From contig JAVUNC010000004.1 of NCBI GenBank assembly GCA_032173965.1, positions 23,227,001 to 23,291,000 of the forward strand: a stretch of DNA of 64,000 bases, read 5' to 3'. Positions 47,451-61,188 of this stretch are shown here, piece after piece. Position 1 is the first letter of the stretch; every line of letters starts with the position of its first letter. The notes under the pieces were generated by a model. That model searched no databases. It was not told the origin of the DNA and worked only from the letters and a program-made list of their open reading frames with translations. Position numbers and translations under genes: made by a program. Origin of the DNA: Sitta carolinensis. Lineage: Eukaryota > Chordata > Aves > Passeriformes > Sittidae.

Positions 47451-49287
47451 GTTCCTGAGCTCCTGGTTCCCTGAAAGATATTAAGCAGAAAACAGTATCT
47501 CATAAAACTGGTGTAAACATTAGTATTTGGAGGGGAGATAGCACCTTTTATTCTCACTATGCCTGTTTAAGTTTAAACTTCATTTGGTTCGAAATGTAAA
47601 ATGAGAGACAGACCAGTGATGCCACGCAGCCAGCACTAGGGAAGGAAAGATGTGTGAATCTGTAAAGCCTTCCCCAGTGCTGCCAGGGTGGTTTCTTATG
47701 ATTGCAAGCGAACACAGACATGTTTAAACAAGCAGTAGGAGTCCCTAGCTACAGGAGGAATGCTGCTGCCTATGAAGACAGTTATACAAAGCCCTGAAAA
47801 TCCTGCCACTTCCTCAGGGAAATTACTCATTTAGTCTCATTGCCATCATCACTGAAAACATGAAAAGAAGGAAAGGAAAACATGTTAAGTAGGCTGAAAT
47901 TTGTCTAGCTTTGTTTGCCATATGTGAATTTTGAAGCTTCATAAGATGTCCATTTCTTTCCTCAAGTATATACTTCTTTTATTCCATGAAACATTCCATG
48001 AGCTTCCCTGGCCAACCTGCACAGCTGCAGCTCATTTCCTTGCTGCTTATGGCAGCCTTGAGGTGTCCTTCAAATCCAGATGTGGAATCTAGCTGCACTG
48101 GCTTCATGTGCCCTCTGAAGTATCCCCTGGGCATGGGGACCCTGTGTGTCCGGGGGACTGGCACATGGAGCGGTCAATGCTTTGCTGTAACTGCGCCTCT
48201 CCCAGAGCGTGTGGCAGAGACAGTGCACTTGTACCGAGCTGTTTCATACACAGGGACAACCAGCTGGACTGGCAGTGCTCATATGTGAGCATAAGCACTT
48301 CCACATCCAGGCCTTTATTATTCTGTGCTTTGTGCCCTAATTACTAGAAGAACACAAAGAGAATTCCCCTTCACGAAGATGCTTGTATCATAAACTGATG
48401 ATCAGAAGGAAAAAACCCTTTAAAATAATCTCTTAATCATATCCTAATGGCTCAGAGTGCCTCACGTAAAAAAATTTTCAGATGCCTCCAGTTTTCCCAG
48501 AGTTAAAGCCAAAGCTGCGATGTTATATCTGTCACACCTTGCATCCACTTGACAGTTCTTATTTGAACCAGGCTCAGTACACTCTAGTGATATGTTTTCT
48601 TCCAGTCACAGTGCTTTGTAGGGTACTTAAAGTACATTTGGAACATATTTTGCCAAAACTTGACTTTAAAAAACAAGATTGAGAGTTCTCCCTTGAGCAA
48701 TTCCAGTAAGAACGAAGTCATGTTACCATAATAAATAGGGATATTTGGGGTAATTTAGTAAATATAACCCATATAAACATTAAGGAAAAAAATATGTTTA
48801 GTTTTAAAGTGCAAATAGCTGTTCCTAATTACAGTGTTTGGCTCTAGGGACAGTGTTTTATTAGTTTCTGCACCTACTTTTCACTGTAGGGTAGCTTATC
48901 AACATAGCTCACAACAACTAGCTAGTACTTTCATTACCATACTTTTCAGCTTCCTTGCATCTCTATCATTTCAATACACATTGCTCCAATTTGTAATGCA
49001 CATAAACTTACAGTAAATAAAACTTGGCCTTTAACGACTGAAATGTCAAGTATGATATTTCATAAGATGAATCCTCCTGGAAACTTTATCTTTTGTTTGC
49101 AGAAGAAAAACAGAAGGAGTAAGAAGCCTCAGGTATCATTTTATCATTTCACATGAAAAAGAGAGTCCATGTGGCACTTAACTATGTGAGAAGAACAATG
49201 ACAAAGATAGAATTAAAATTTGCCATATTTTTTAAATTAAAAATAACTGTCAGCTCTGAGTAAATTTAGTTACCTTAAACTTTCAAA

Positions 49288-49292
49288 ACACA

Positions 49293-49356
<64 letters not shown>
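49288..49356. repeat. (CA)n microsatellite plus 51-base A run
   Basis: Nine or so CA repeats followed directly by 51 A (49306-49356), in G4 intron 1. The A-run length is likely unreliable in any assembly. Confidence 0.9.
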
Positions 49357-49358
<2 letters not shown>

Positions 49359-50394
49359 ACCCCCCAAAAGCCTCTTGAATTTTGGTTAGAAGTCACCTCA
49401 ATCTTTAGATCTGCTAAATGCATCTCCATTGACTACACAGGGACCTGACACCTGTAGCTCACATACAGGCAGCTACTTTCAGTTAGTGGTTCTGGACCTG
49501 AGTCTTGTCCAGTGGGCTCAGTTTAGTTGCTCATTCCCATATGAGTACAGACATCTGAAATTCCCTAAGGATCAGAAGACAGAACCCTTGACTAACCAGA
49601 AACTTGGTAACTTCTACCTTAAAAAGCAAAGCTATCCATCCAGACTCTCAACACCTTTCTTCATTTACTTGGGAAAAGATACGGCCTTACAGAGCCAAGG
49701 TCTCAGGATTTCACTCAGACCTCCACTATTTTTCTAGTTCTACTAAGAGACTTTCAGGAGGTACTGTTTAAAAAAGTTGATCCATTTTTGATATAACATG
49801 TTGATGCTTTATTAGTAGCCAAGTAATCTCCTATAGTTGTCACCCATTCCTTACTGTTTGCCTTAATTAAAAATGGTCATTGGGCCTTTCTATATAAGTT
49901 ACAATTTGTGTAAGAGAAGTATAGAATATCTATGTTACATTCTTTATCAAGATAAGTAGCTATTATCTGAAAATCATATTAGAATAATTCAAAATCTTCC
50001 AAGACCAGGTACTAAAAACAAACACTTTTCAGGTGCTGTAGGATCTTGCCACCCCCAGACAGCTCTTTCAAGGAAACAGAAAAACCTCTGATACTGATAA
50101 CCAAAGGTGGTAAAGAACCCATTCACTGGGCAACACACAAGGTAGACATTCAATATTTTGAAGCTAGCTGCACTTGTCCTGGGACTGACACACTGTGGTA
50201 AATCATTTACCTTGTTTGCACAAGAAGGGCAAAGAACAGCCTCTGGGATAGTAACTGACATACCAAATCCCACTACACTACTCCTTTCACCTGGGGAAGG
50301 AATGACATCACACCTGTGTAGTAACCACCCATAAAGCCTAAAAGGTTCAAGCTGATTTAACAGATGTGCTGTTTCTAAATCCCAGTCTGGAATT

Positions 50395-50800
50395 GTTATT
50401 TGTGGGTGGTCATATTATCTGAGCAGCAACTGGAATACAGGTTATTGACTACTGTGAATAAAGCAGAGTTTACTCAGTCCAAAGCTGAGTACACAAGCAG
50501 CTGAATTAATTGCATTAACAAAGGTCTATCGGCTGTTCAAAAAAGAGACTGTAAATATTTATGCTGATTCTCAATATGCATTTGGAGTATGTCATGCCAC
50601 TGGGCAGCTATGGAAGCTGTGTGGATTTATTAGTCTAGGGGAAGTAAAATACCAAATGCTCCATGAATTACTGAACTATTACTTTTAAGGGTACACAACT
50701 GCCAGAGAAATGTGCTACCATTCATCAGCCAGATCATATGGCAGAAGGACAAAAACGAGATAGGAAATGGTCTAACATATATCACACAACAGCAGTACAA
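50395..50800 (+). pseudogene. Endogenous retrovirus pol relic: RNase H and start of integrase
   Basis: In + orientation, antisense to G4 and inside its intron 1, one reading frame from about 50395 matches a gammaretrovirus-like RNase H: an LFVGG segment where active enzymes have the first catalytic Asp, a TQAAELIAL helix, and a DSQYAFGV block. The following GHQ-like stretch near 50700-50800 resembles the zinc-binding start of an integrase. Several in-frame stops and at least one shift break it, and the first catalytic Asp is replaced, so it is inert. No LTRs could be paired with it. Confidence 0.7.
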
Positions 50801-51694
50801 ACCACCAGGCTTACAAGCAGTCCATGGTCTGAACTGGTGTTGCTTGCTCCTGAAAAGCTATGTCCAACTGCTCCTGCTGAAGAAAATTGATTCTTGCAAA
50901 AGGTACAAACGGCCAAATGTCCAGAGACTGTTGAGAACAGACATGGAAGATCTTCTAATTTTAATTAAGTAATATCTGATTTCTATAGCCAAAATGCATC
51001 GCTACTCAGGGCATTTTTAGGGACTACTGCACAAACCCAGACACTGATGAAGAACTGGTCATGTCATGAATTTATGCTGCAGCAAAACAAATATTGCATA
51101 CACTACCCTGACACCTATCAAAACCCTCAACACAAAATTTGACTACATACAATTTTTTATTGTTTTTGTCTAATATCTGTATTTTTCTCCTATTTCCTAT
51201 TATCTTATGAGCCTTAGTAACATGCCTGTCCAGAATTTCTCTGACCATGCATCTTAGGGATGCAAGAACAATTTAAGAGTTCATCATCTTCCAGAAACAG
51301 AAGCCCTCAGCATGAAGTGCTATTTAGCCCTGGAGCTGGGATCAGTCCAGCATATCCCACAGGCTAGCTTTCCTGCTCCAACCTAGAAAAAACAACACAG
51401 TGCTCAAAGCTTGCACTTTGTCCCCTCAGTTGTTTCATGGCTGCCTTGGTCAGCTCTAGACTGCACCACAGAATTAATTTCCTGGTTAAAACACATCTTT
51501 CTCTGGCATTCTCATCCTGCAGTTTCCAGCTGGTGAATAACTATCAAGCCATTTTTAGTCTACCTAGCACCCAGACAGACTAAGGAGAGCAGAGAATTTA
51601 CATTACACCAGCAGCTGCCCTAAAAAACTTACTTGTTTCACTTTAAAATAATCATGCAAACACTTTAAAAAAAAAGGAATTTCTAAGTTCTTAC

Positions 51695-51752
51695 CTTCCG
51701 ACCTTAACTCAGACTCCACCCTGCACAGGCAGGTTCCCCAGAGCTGTTTAAA
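51695..51752 (-). promoter_or_regulatory. GSTA: Probable G4 promoter and non-coding exon 1
   Basis: On the - strand, TTTAAA (51752-51747) could act as a TATA box; a start near 51722 would give a short exon ending GGTCGGAAG at 51695 before a strong GTAAGAA donor. Spacing of box, start and donor matches G2 and G3. There is no second unit to confirm it by conservation. Confidence 0.45.
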
Positions 51753-51799
51753 CTCTGCAGCTTGGGGGAGTTTCCAGCCATACCCAATTAGAGAAAAAA

Positions 51800-54700
51800 A
51801 CCTCCCAAGGCTCTTAAATGGACACTATCCAGTTTAAAGACATATGGCTCTGAAAACTGACACCCAAGCAGAGATAGTCTTTGTTTGCTGATTTGACTAT
51901 ACCATGACGCTCACCTCACAGTTTCTATAGTAGCCATCTATTCAAACGGTTCTCTTGAAATTCTGTGGGCATTTCACCCAAATGCAAAAGCAAGACATTT
52001 GAATATACTGAGAAAATCATAGATTTTTTTTCTGGGTCCTAAAAGGTAATAGTAGTTTAAAAAAAACCCCAAAACACTAAAGTTTCTAGGCTTATTTAAT
52101 TATTAGACAGGTTTTATTTTTGCTGCTGTATGGCATAAAGGAGTTACTCAAAGTATGGTATAACAGGACTCAATTACTTTGAAATACAGTATCGAGCTTA
52201 CTTGATATAAAAAATGGATGAGCAGTTTTTGTCACAACCACCCTGTGTCTCAAGGCAATAGAATTAATTTTTTTAATTGAATGTACATGGCTAATACTAA
52301 GACATGAAATAAATTATGATTTTCTTACCCACGGGAAGTAACTATTTCAGCTTTTCTACCTGTATTTCAGCTAAAAATCCCAAAATTGAAAGTGGATGTA
52401 AATAGACACAAGGATAGCATAGCAAATAGAAAATGGGATTTGGGTGCAAAAGTAAGGTTCTTTCCTCTATCACAGACCCACATGTGATTCACACGTTGGG
52501 CATCGCTTTGCACCCCTGCAGCAGACACCAGTACAACTAATCTGAAGATCTGTTCACACAACCCACACTATTATCAAAATTGTATTTGTCTGTCTAAAGC
52601 CATGGCCATACTAACACAGCACTTCACAATGGGGAATCTCAGGACAAAAGTCTCCAGGTAACTTTTTCCTCACAGTTGGAGTTTTGTAATGCCACTTCTC
52701 TGCCTGGCAATTGCTGGCATTTTCTTCTAGAGGATGCACTTCCCTTAGAGGCTTCCTGCAAATTTGTATTTTGTGTGCTTCAGAGGTTGATGCTGTCAGA
52801 AAAACCAACTGTATGGTGCTTCTTTACACTTTGCCTAATTCTAACTCTTAAGTTCAAAGTTCATAATATACTGAGTAAAGTGTAACATTAACTCCATGTG
52901 TAGACATTTTTTCTATGTTGAACCCAGTTGCTACCAGGCGACCCTACAAAAAAATTCCTAAATACGTGTCAGAAGTCCAGCAGAGACCCAGAACAGTCCC
53001 CAGATGGCAGAATAGGTAGCCTGTTCTGAAAGATCTGAACATTGTGCAAATGCACGGTGTACCAAGCACGGGCATGGATCCCTGTGTAATGCAGATGTAG
53101 CTCCAGTAGGAATGCAACACATACACAGATAGCTGAGTAGGAAGGGAGCATTTGTTCATACCTATCATACCTATCCATGATGGCACTATTGAACCAAGAT
53201 TAATAATTTTGAGGTCTTTGATATCAGCATGCACCTGAATGCAAGAATTGGTTCAGGAACAGAGACCACAGAAGAGCATGCATTTAACTGTAGTCTCTTT
53301 GTCCTCTCTGCAGTCTCAAAAGCTGACAAGGACAGCAGTAGGCTTGGTGGCAGGGATGCCACCAAGGGAGAGAGAGGTCCCTAATTTAAGGGTCAGGGAT
53401 GACTGACTGGTCAAGCAAAGCATTCTAATACTTTTTGGATTTGCTGAATATGGCCATATCCAGATTTGACTGTTGTTCCCCTTCTACCCATTCCGGTTTG
53501 ACAGAAAAACTTTCTTCCTTGTTCTCTTTTTATTTTGCTTCCAGCACAGCCTTTCATAATGTAATTACAAAGCTTCTTTGGAATCTGAAGGTAATCATAT
53601 CAAGGAGGTTGCTGCTATCTATAACTTGGTGTTCTGTAAACCTCTAAAGCAGAAAAGAAAATAAGTTTCTTTTACACATGATTTGTTAAGCCACACCCAT
53701 GAGTATTCAAGAAGTGGGCATGGGGCCCAGGTTCCACTGAAGTGATCTGGGGTTGGGCAAAGGCAGATATTAACTAGTGAGTATTCCATGCCCTGGCATG
53801 ACACCTTCCCACTGTGCTCTGCAGATACACTTCCTCGTGCTGTGTAGATGAGGAAAGTTCAAAGTCTTCTCAAAATGTATCTACCTGCAATCCTCACAAA
53901 CCACTAGGCAGCTGCCTTGGGGAACAATGCCTGATTGCAGCATCGTCTCAGAGGTGAGCACAGGTTACATCACTAAATGCCACCAAATAATTAAACACAG
54001 TAGGGTAGAAGGATTCTCCCCATGCTGCTCATTGCACTCCTAAACTGAAGCACAACACCACTGTGATAAAAACAATTTGGGTCCACATGAATAGTTCGAA
54101 CAAGTCAGGCATCACTTAAGCCTTGCTGCAAACCTTCAGTGACTGCTCTAATTCTGTGCAGGAAGCTGTACTGACTGCTCAAAGCAAGGTTAAGCAAGCC
54201 TGAAGTAAACCTCACATGTATTTCCCTGAGCTCTTTAGCTCTCAGCTGGACCACAAGCACAGGAAAGTCTGAAAACAATAACCCTAATTCTGATTTACAC
54301 TCCCTGTATTGCTGTGAGGAGAGTTTAAATGGAGAGCTGGTTTTCATATTTTTATTTGGATTGTTTATTCTTTATTGATCTAACTATCTCAACATGGTCA
54401 AAGGACTGATTTATCAAGGAACAAGATGGGCAAGATCAAGGTTTCAAAAACAACATCTAGTAGTACAAATTTTATTGTAAAATATTTAACTTAAATAGCT
54501 CACTTATTGTAATTACTTTATATTTTGACAGAAACTTGTATTAGTGTATCTTTCCTCTGTTTGGTATCTGTTGTGTTCTGAGAGTCTTTCTAGGACTTTC
54601 ACTTCATGTGTATTATTACCACTAAAACTACTAATAACCTAAACTTAGGTTTAAAGAATCTTTTATTTTCTACTACTAAGAATTGGAGTGGGAAAACCTT

Positions 54701-55400
54701 TAATCGAGCCAACAAAAGCCTGTGAAATCACCTTCATCAGATGGTGGCTCAGGGCTGATGATGAGGGAGGAGGCAATTTCCTAAGAGCAGAAGGTTGAAC
54801 TTCAGAGAAAAGCAGATGCAAGTCAGATGGTACAAACCTGTGAGGCAGAGTATAACACCATACAGTGATCAATACTGGGATAACCTGCCTTTCAGAGTTT
54901 AATCTTTTTGCACTGCAGAGCGGCTTAGCCCTAAATGTTCAATATCTTTCAAGATTTCACCATGTTTGTTGTATCCTTCATACTACTTTCATCCATTTAA
55001 ATTCCTGGCCTCAATAACATCCTCTAACAATGAGATCCACTTAGTGTGAAAATGTTGCTTTTAGTTATTCGTATTTTGCTGATTTTATTTGTGTTATTCC
55101 ACTTCTATTTATAAGATAGGGGAGATGAAAGCCCTTTTGTCTCTTGTACTGAAATCACATGCATAAAAAACAATTTATCTAATAATTTTTGTAACTAATT
55201 GATTTGTAATTCACTTCTCACATGCATTTCTCAGCTCAGCTTTTTCCTTTTGTATTCTTTGTATTTTACTCTCTTGGTTGCATTTCCCGATTCTCTTTGA
55301 TTACATCTGCATTCTTTAAGAATGCAAGAAACTGCCAAGCATTCTGTCTTCCTCAAAACTTGAAATAAATATGTATGTATAACTATTTGATTTAATTTCT
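51800..55400. other. Spacer upstream of G4
   Basis: About 3.6 kb of AT-rich DNA in which I recognise no exon, RNA gene or repeat family. Confidence 0.5.
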
Positions 55401-55402
55401 CA

Positions 55403-55533
55403 CAGGAAAGGAAACTTAGAAAGAATGGAGGGTACTTTCTCTTCTACCATCAGGACAGCTTCTATCAGTTGCTGGACTTCCGTCCACAGAAGTTTGACAG
55501 ATATAAAAGACTGTAACCAGTTTGATTCAAGAG
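55403..55533 (-). pseudogene. GSTA exon 6 relic of a sixth gene
   Basis: On the - strand the block aligns over the full exon 6 length (131 versus 132 nt). Its second half is an open frame reading LLWTEVQQLIEAVLMVEEK then VPSILSKFPFL, closest to G4 ([28 protein letters not shown]) but with one extra codon (QQ). The first half (the [10 protein letters not shown] region) is in another frame and strongly altered. The donor side has lost the final Gln codon and the GT. With the exon 4 relic at 57.8 kb it marks a dead GST gene between G4 and G5. I did not find its exons 2, 3, 5 or 7. Confidence 0.8.
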
Positions 55534-57799
55534 GAAACATGTTTACAGGAATTAAAAACCTAATTACTTTTCTGAGTTTTGCTCCAGAACAGAGGTGATG
55601 AAGTTATTAACAATCTAAACCTTCATTTCAGGTTTATTTCTGCATCCTTAGTCAGTTCTGTAGGTTGCACATGTACAACAGTTGTTACATTTCCATAAAA
55701 GCTACAAATGAAAAAATATCAGAAGAAATTTGCTATATGGTACAAGATACATAAAAAGTGAAGGGAAAGATAAGTGCATTGGGTTACATAGAAAGCTTCA
55801 CGTGTGTTTGTTTCTCTTGCTCTCCCAGTGCAAGTTTAATAATGGAACAGGAATCTGGTACATCTTGCCCAGCTAGTTAGCAGCACTATAGACCTCAGCG
55901 CCCAGTTCACAAAGGCAATAGCTCCTTTACACATACATAGGACTCTTTTCATCAGCCTGCAGGGTGAGAGTTTAAACTGAATGGATGTTCACAGAGATCT
56001 GACCTGTCCTTACCATAGCATGAATATTGAAAGATGGCTTTGGTGTGCTTGAGAACCATGTTGAAACTGCCTATGGTCTTTATACACAAGGTAATAAAGT
56101 TGTAGTAATAAAATACAGGATGTACACTCATGTAAAATACAGGATGTACACTAATGTTAGGAAAGTGTTGAGGGGGATATGCTTCACTGCTGAAAGTGGA
56201 GATTCCTAATTTTCTAAATTGGAATGACCAGAGGAGACACAAAAATCTTTGGGGCCCAAATCCATATGGCTCAATTGTTTGTTTTGAAGAGGCATCCCTC
56301 CTGCTTCAAGTAGAGCCAAGGACACTGTCCAACTAATGAAGTCTTACTTGGTATCTTGTAGGGTAAAAATGATGCCCATATCCTGGAGATACACATTCTC
56401 CAACCTCAGACCTACACTGCCTTCGTTTTAGCACCTGTAACTATGAGCAAGAAAACACCACGGCACTAGAAAAATAGTGTGCCTGTTTAAGACACAAACG
56501 TTCCTGTCACACCTCTGTTTTGTTGTGTGGGCATACTTTGGGAGAATGTAGAACAAGAAGATGCTCTGAAAAGTATGAGAGATACACTGCTTATTTCAAA
56601 GCTGTCTCTATGCAATCCATTCTGAAACCTCTCAGAAATAATTGCTCAAATCAGGTTTCAAAGGAATCCAGAAGAGTTCTCTCCCAGATCACCCCTTGAC
56701 TAATGCAGCAAAACTGTCTGCTGAATAGCAAGAATTAAATAAGTTAACTACGTCCTTGAGAAAGCCAGTGAATGGAAGGATATTCTCTGCTTGAACTAAT
56801 GAGTATCCAAGTAGGCTGGCAGAGCTGGGGTTTATGTACTAAGCTCTGGCATCTGAGGCTGAATGATGAGGTGAAGCTCCTTTCTCTTCCCAGAAAGGCC
56901 AACATTCCATCTTCTCGTGGATGATGTTTCTAGGTGTGGAATTAAACGGTACTGCTGCAGCGTTGAAATTGGTCTGAAATGTAGTGCTTGTAGGGCAAGC
57001 AACACAAATATGCAGCATAACTAGAAAATTGTCCCCAGTTCTGTATTAGGATTAAGTGATGCCTACACCTAGATAGCTCTTGAGTCAATGTCAGTCAGAC
57101 ATACAATGATGCTATTTGAAAATTTCCACTATACACATTAGCACTTTCATATGTCAATGCCGTGCTGGGAGCTGGCATATGGCCGATTTTCCACTGTGTT
57201 CTTCAGCTCCTCCTTCTCCTCTGAGTGCCTGCTTCCCACATTAGCGGGAATTTAGGCAAAGTGCATTTAACTAGACTAAATGCCTCTGGTTTATTAATTC
57301 CTATGTAAGGAATACTGATTCAGATCACTGAGTTTCAACTTTCCTACCTATTATCACTTCATTTTATTTATTATAAAATGTGCTATTTCTTTTAGCCCTT
57401 TGATAAAAATGTGAAATAGTGAAGTGCCAAGAATCTGGTTTCTCTTTTCATCTACCTAATACATAGTTGCAGACAGGCCAGGACCAGGCTCTCCTCAGAG
57501 GACCATAGTGAAAGTAGAAGAGACAACAGGCACAAGCTGCAGCACGAGAAATTCCAACAGGCATCAGCACTGAAACAAAGCCTGGAAGGAGCTGCTGGAA
57601 ATGTGTGTATATATCCTTTTCTCTGCCCTGCACTCCAAGGTGGTTTGCAGACATGCTTCCAGTTAGGTTTAATCTCAGAGATTAACCATGCCTTACAGAT
57701 AAATTGCATCCTGATAACATTATTTGTTGCCAACGACTCCAAAAGTAGTCACATGTTAAAAACGAGCATCTGGTGCTCAGAAGTTTGAAGTTGCTGCAC

Positions 57800-57932
57800 C
57801 AGGGTCTGTCCTTCAGATCCTTCCCACGGCGGTGTACTCTTCGGGCTCCATGGCTGAGGGTGGCTCCGGGATGCATCGCCTCCCTGCAGCCAGCCCCCAC
57901 CGAGGGCACCTGCGGGAAGCGCAGGGCCCCAC
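57800..57932 (-). pseudogene. GSTA exon 4 relic of the same sixth gene
   Basis: On the - strand this is exactly 133 nt, the intact exon 4 size, with an acceptor CCCCCAG before it and a GT donor after CCCTG, and no stop in the proper frame. The ends match (FPQVP at the start, RGKDLKDRPW at the end), but the middle is scrambled: the Gln67-Thr68 pair that binds glutathione reads His-Pro, and the EIDGM motif is lost. Composition has become strongly GC- and CpG-rich, like the DNA upstream of it. I read it as a decayed exon, although open frame and splice sites leave room for doubt. Confidence 0.7.
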
Positions 57933-58450
57933 CTGGGGGCAGGAAAAGCAATGGCAGGCTAATTCCAGGCCCAGAGCACCGGAGTTGTTGAAAGGGAGCC
58001 TAGGGACACGCCGAGGATTTGCCAACGACTCAGATTTTCCCCACCGCAGCAAATAAAATAGCCTTTCCTAGGAGTAAGATTGGGTTCCATGTGCAGCCTC
58101 CTGAGAACCCTGCAGCAGCAGCGTCCAGGCGCCCTGGTGCCCATGTCCTACACGCCTCTGGAACACGAACTTTCCCCTCGTGGACCTCAAAGGTGCGGCC
58201 AGCACCAGCAGGTCCCTGTGATCCCCGCGGCCCGCTTGGAAACGCGCTGAGGGAGCAGCTTACTAAACCAGGCACGGCTGTACGTTGTGCCAATGGGCTG
58301 CGTGGGGGCTGCGGGGCTCCGTGAGGGGAGGCCAGGGCTGCCCCAGCCGGACCCAGCCGGCTCCAGCCGGATCCGACGGCCCAGCGCGGGGCAGGGCTGA
58401 GCCACGGCACCGCCGGGGAACGCCTTTAACCAGAGCGGGACACTGCACGG
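57820..58450. other. GC-rich, CpG-bearing block
   Basis: About 0.6 kb of high-GC DNA between the exon 4 relic and an LTR fragment. It may be U3 of the LTR-type element that ends at 58.68 kb, or a CpG island. Open frames in it on both strands look compositional. Confidence 0.4.
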
Positions 58451-58544
58451 CGGAGTGCCAGGGAAAAACGGCAGAGTGCCTTGCGAACACACGAAGAGAA
58501 GGAGGGGCAAGGCAGAGGAGTCGGGAACGAAGGAGAGAGGTTGA

Positions 58545-58680
58545 GTCTAGGAAGAAGAGGAGTGGGAGGAAGGTGTTCAGGCTTTTGTTTTTCTCACCAA
58601 CCCTATATTAACTGGTAATAAAGAAATTTTCCCCAAATCAAGTCTGTTTTGCCTATGGTAGCAATAGGCAAGTGATACTA
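58545..58680 (+). mobile_element. Avian ERVL-type LTR fragment
   Basis: CTCACCAACCC, then GGTAATAAAGAAATTTTCCC and CAAATCAAGTCTGTTTTGCC, GGCAAGTGAT: the poly(A) signal and R/U5 wording of a common bird LTR family (consensus recalled as ...CCCCAAGTCGAGTCTGTTTTGCC...GGTGAGTGAT). It ends abruptly after that, so it is truncated. Confidence 0.65.
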
Positions 58681-58699
58681 AGCGTAGGAATATCTGTCA

Positions 58700-58770
58700 A
58701 GTATCTGCTTTATAGAAGCATTGTTAGGAATCCTTCAGTCGACCTGGCTAGTTTTCCCCGAATCTGCCAT

Positions 58771-58806
<36 letters not shown>

Positions 58807-61180
58807 GTTTAGAAGTGCCACAACAAGCATGATGGAATCTTGAAAAATTCCCATGAAGAGCTGATGCTTCTTTTGCATGTTCAGATGTACTTAACCAAAT
58901 AGTAGAGTTCCACTGGAATTAACTGCAATCTATCCAAACATCAGCAAGCACAATGCAAGCATAATTAAAGATCCCATACAGTCATCAGAAACCAAAAGTT
59001 CTACTAAAGCAAATATCCTGTACTCTCTGCACTCCCTAGTAAATCAGTGAGAATTATGTTTTTTTTAATGGAAATGAACTTGTTATTCCATCAGCAGAGT
59101 GTTTTAAAACAAAAGTTGTTGTATAGGATCACAACCCTTATCTCCATTAAGCATAATTTACTTGGCTACCAGAATGATGCTCAGGCTGATTTGTACATAA
59201 ATAGGTCTTACCAGAGCAAGAGTAGAAGAAAACCCCTAGTCCTTCATGGAGAACACATCAAAACGGCCTGTTTAACACCTAAGTGCTTTGTGACAGTAAG
59301 AGTGAAACAAATCCTGAGGTTATTATGCATTAACTAATTTTTAGCCAGGAATTACTGGGCTGGCAACATTGAGAGACATAGGAGAAACGGCAACAAGCAT
59401 CTGTATTATTTTACTTATTTATTACTGTCTTGAAGGCTGGTAACAGAACTGAAGAGCTCTTATGCGTTGTAAAAGCATTACTGAAGTCAGCTAACAGCCT
59501 AAATAATTATTGTTAGAGTGCCTACTGAGCAACTAATGTTGCTCACTCAAGGTTGCTCAGTAAAACAAGATATTCTGTAAAAGACTTAAATTTAAGCTGA
59601 TTTGATTCCTAGTTTGCCCAGAATATGGAAGATCACAATAATAGTTTGTAAACCTGCTGCTCTTTACAGGTTAGAAAGTAAATTGACAAACCTGTTTGGG
59701 ACTATCAAAATAAGGCTATCAGACAGAGTTAACCCACAGCAGTGAGTCACACCATTTAGCTCTGCCACCACAGCATAAGCAAACATGGCTGTAGATTTTG
59801 TATGGAGAAGTGTTCACAATGTATAAACACTTTTAGATGTTTTCATTTCAAAACAAACCAAGAAGATAAGTAAAAAATAATGAAACAAAATGAAGGTTAT
59901 TTACTGAAGTATCAGGAAATGAACCATCACTTGGGCCAGACCTGAAGCCTTACAGGGTATGTCTGCATTAGTGGTCTGGAACAGGAGGATGTTTCAAAAA
60001 TTAATTTCTTAACTGTGCTTTTGCTCCCATCACAGTGTGATCTTGGAGCGTACAGAGTGGATTCTTTCTGGATGAAATTAAACTGGAAACTCTGCTCCAA
60101 AGAGTGCACCAAATGCTCTTTGAGGTGTCATTTAGTCCACACAACCACTCTTAAGCTATGCTGAATTTAACCCTGTCCTGAATACATACATAGCGTTGAT
60201 GACAAGGCTTCAGTGCCAACTGTTCTGCTCACATTCCTTGCTGCTGTACCACTCTATTTACTAACAAGAATAACCATCAGCTATTAGTCTTATCACCAAC
60301 AAGTACCGGCAGAGGCTGCATCTTTGCTTGTGGAACTCTTGAACAGCATAACATCACAACTTTCCACATTTTGTGGAGAAAAAGTTCACTTAGCAAAGGA
60401 ATTATGATCAACTACTACAGCTTTTTCTAAATTTTTTTAATAAACTAATCTGAGACTAAACCAAGGACTGAACTGCAATTGCAATTGACATTACATTAGC
60501 TGATAAATTCCTGTAGGTCAATACAAACTTTGTATACCTGGCAATGAGGGGAAAGTGTTTGTAGCACTGAAAACTTCAATCCTGCAGAAGTTGGGGAGTC
60601 TGACGAACTCTCAAGTGCACAACTTGTTCATCAACTATCAGATAAGTGTACTTACCTCCCAGTGTCAAGCAGTATCTTATTTTTCAAACCATAGTTACCA
60701 CAGGAATAAATCAGGGCCATTAGAGATTGAGCACAAGTCTTTTCTTGTAAGGTCAGTCATCAATGTAGAACTATAAATAAAAAGTATGAAACACCACGGT
60801 AACATCCTGCAGAGCAGCTTTTCAAAACCTAAATGCCATTTGTTGAAGTGATTAAAACTATTTTAAATTCCTTTGTCTTGCTGTCTGTGGAAACCATAGA
60901 GTTAAAGAAAGAGAAAAAGAAACATTTTGAGTTTAGCTGGTACTAGACAGGAGCTACGTCAGGTTTGTGTGATGGTTTACTAGCTCTCCTTCTCATTTTC
61001 ATTCTCTTGTTTATAAACGTGAACAAAATATGCCTTTCCATGAGACGTGGGTAAACAAGGACCAGAGGTGTTGTTATATTCTTATGTATCAAATATAAAG
61101 AATTTATCCTCCAAGAAAAGTAAAAATGATGTTCGCAAGCCCCAGCATTCATTCACGAGACAACTGGACAATGTGACTAC
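58700..61180. other. Spacer downstream of G5
   Basis: A 26-base T run at 58776-58801, then about 2.4 kb of AT-rich sequence without a recognised exon, RNA gene or repeat family. Confidence 0.5.
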
Positions 61181-61188
61181 ATAAAAAG

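Noticed and set aside
54700..54800. Possible exon 7 relic of the dead gene (CATCAGATGGTGGCTCAGGG)
   Set aside because: Similarity to the exon 7 wording is limited to a few bases, with no conserved PTIKKFL or GSQRKP region.
55915..55950. Possible exon 5 start relic (TTTACACATACATAGGAC)
   Set aside because: It resembles the IDMYVEG segment over about 15 bases only, and the rest of exon 5 is missing.
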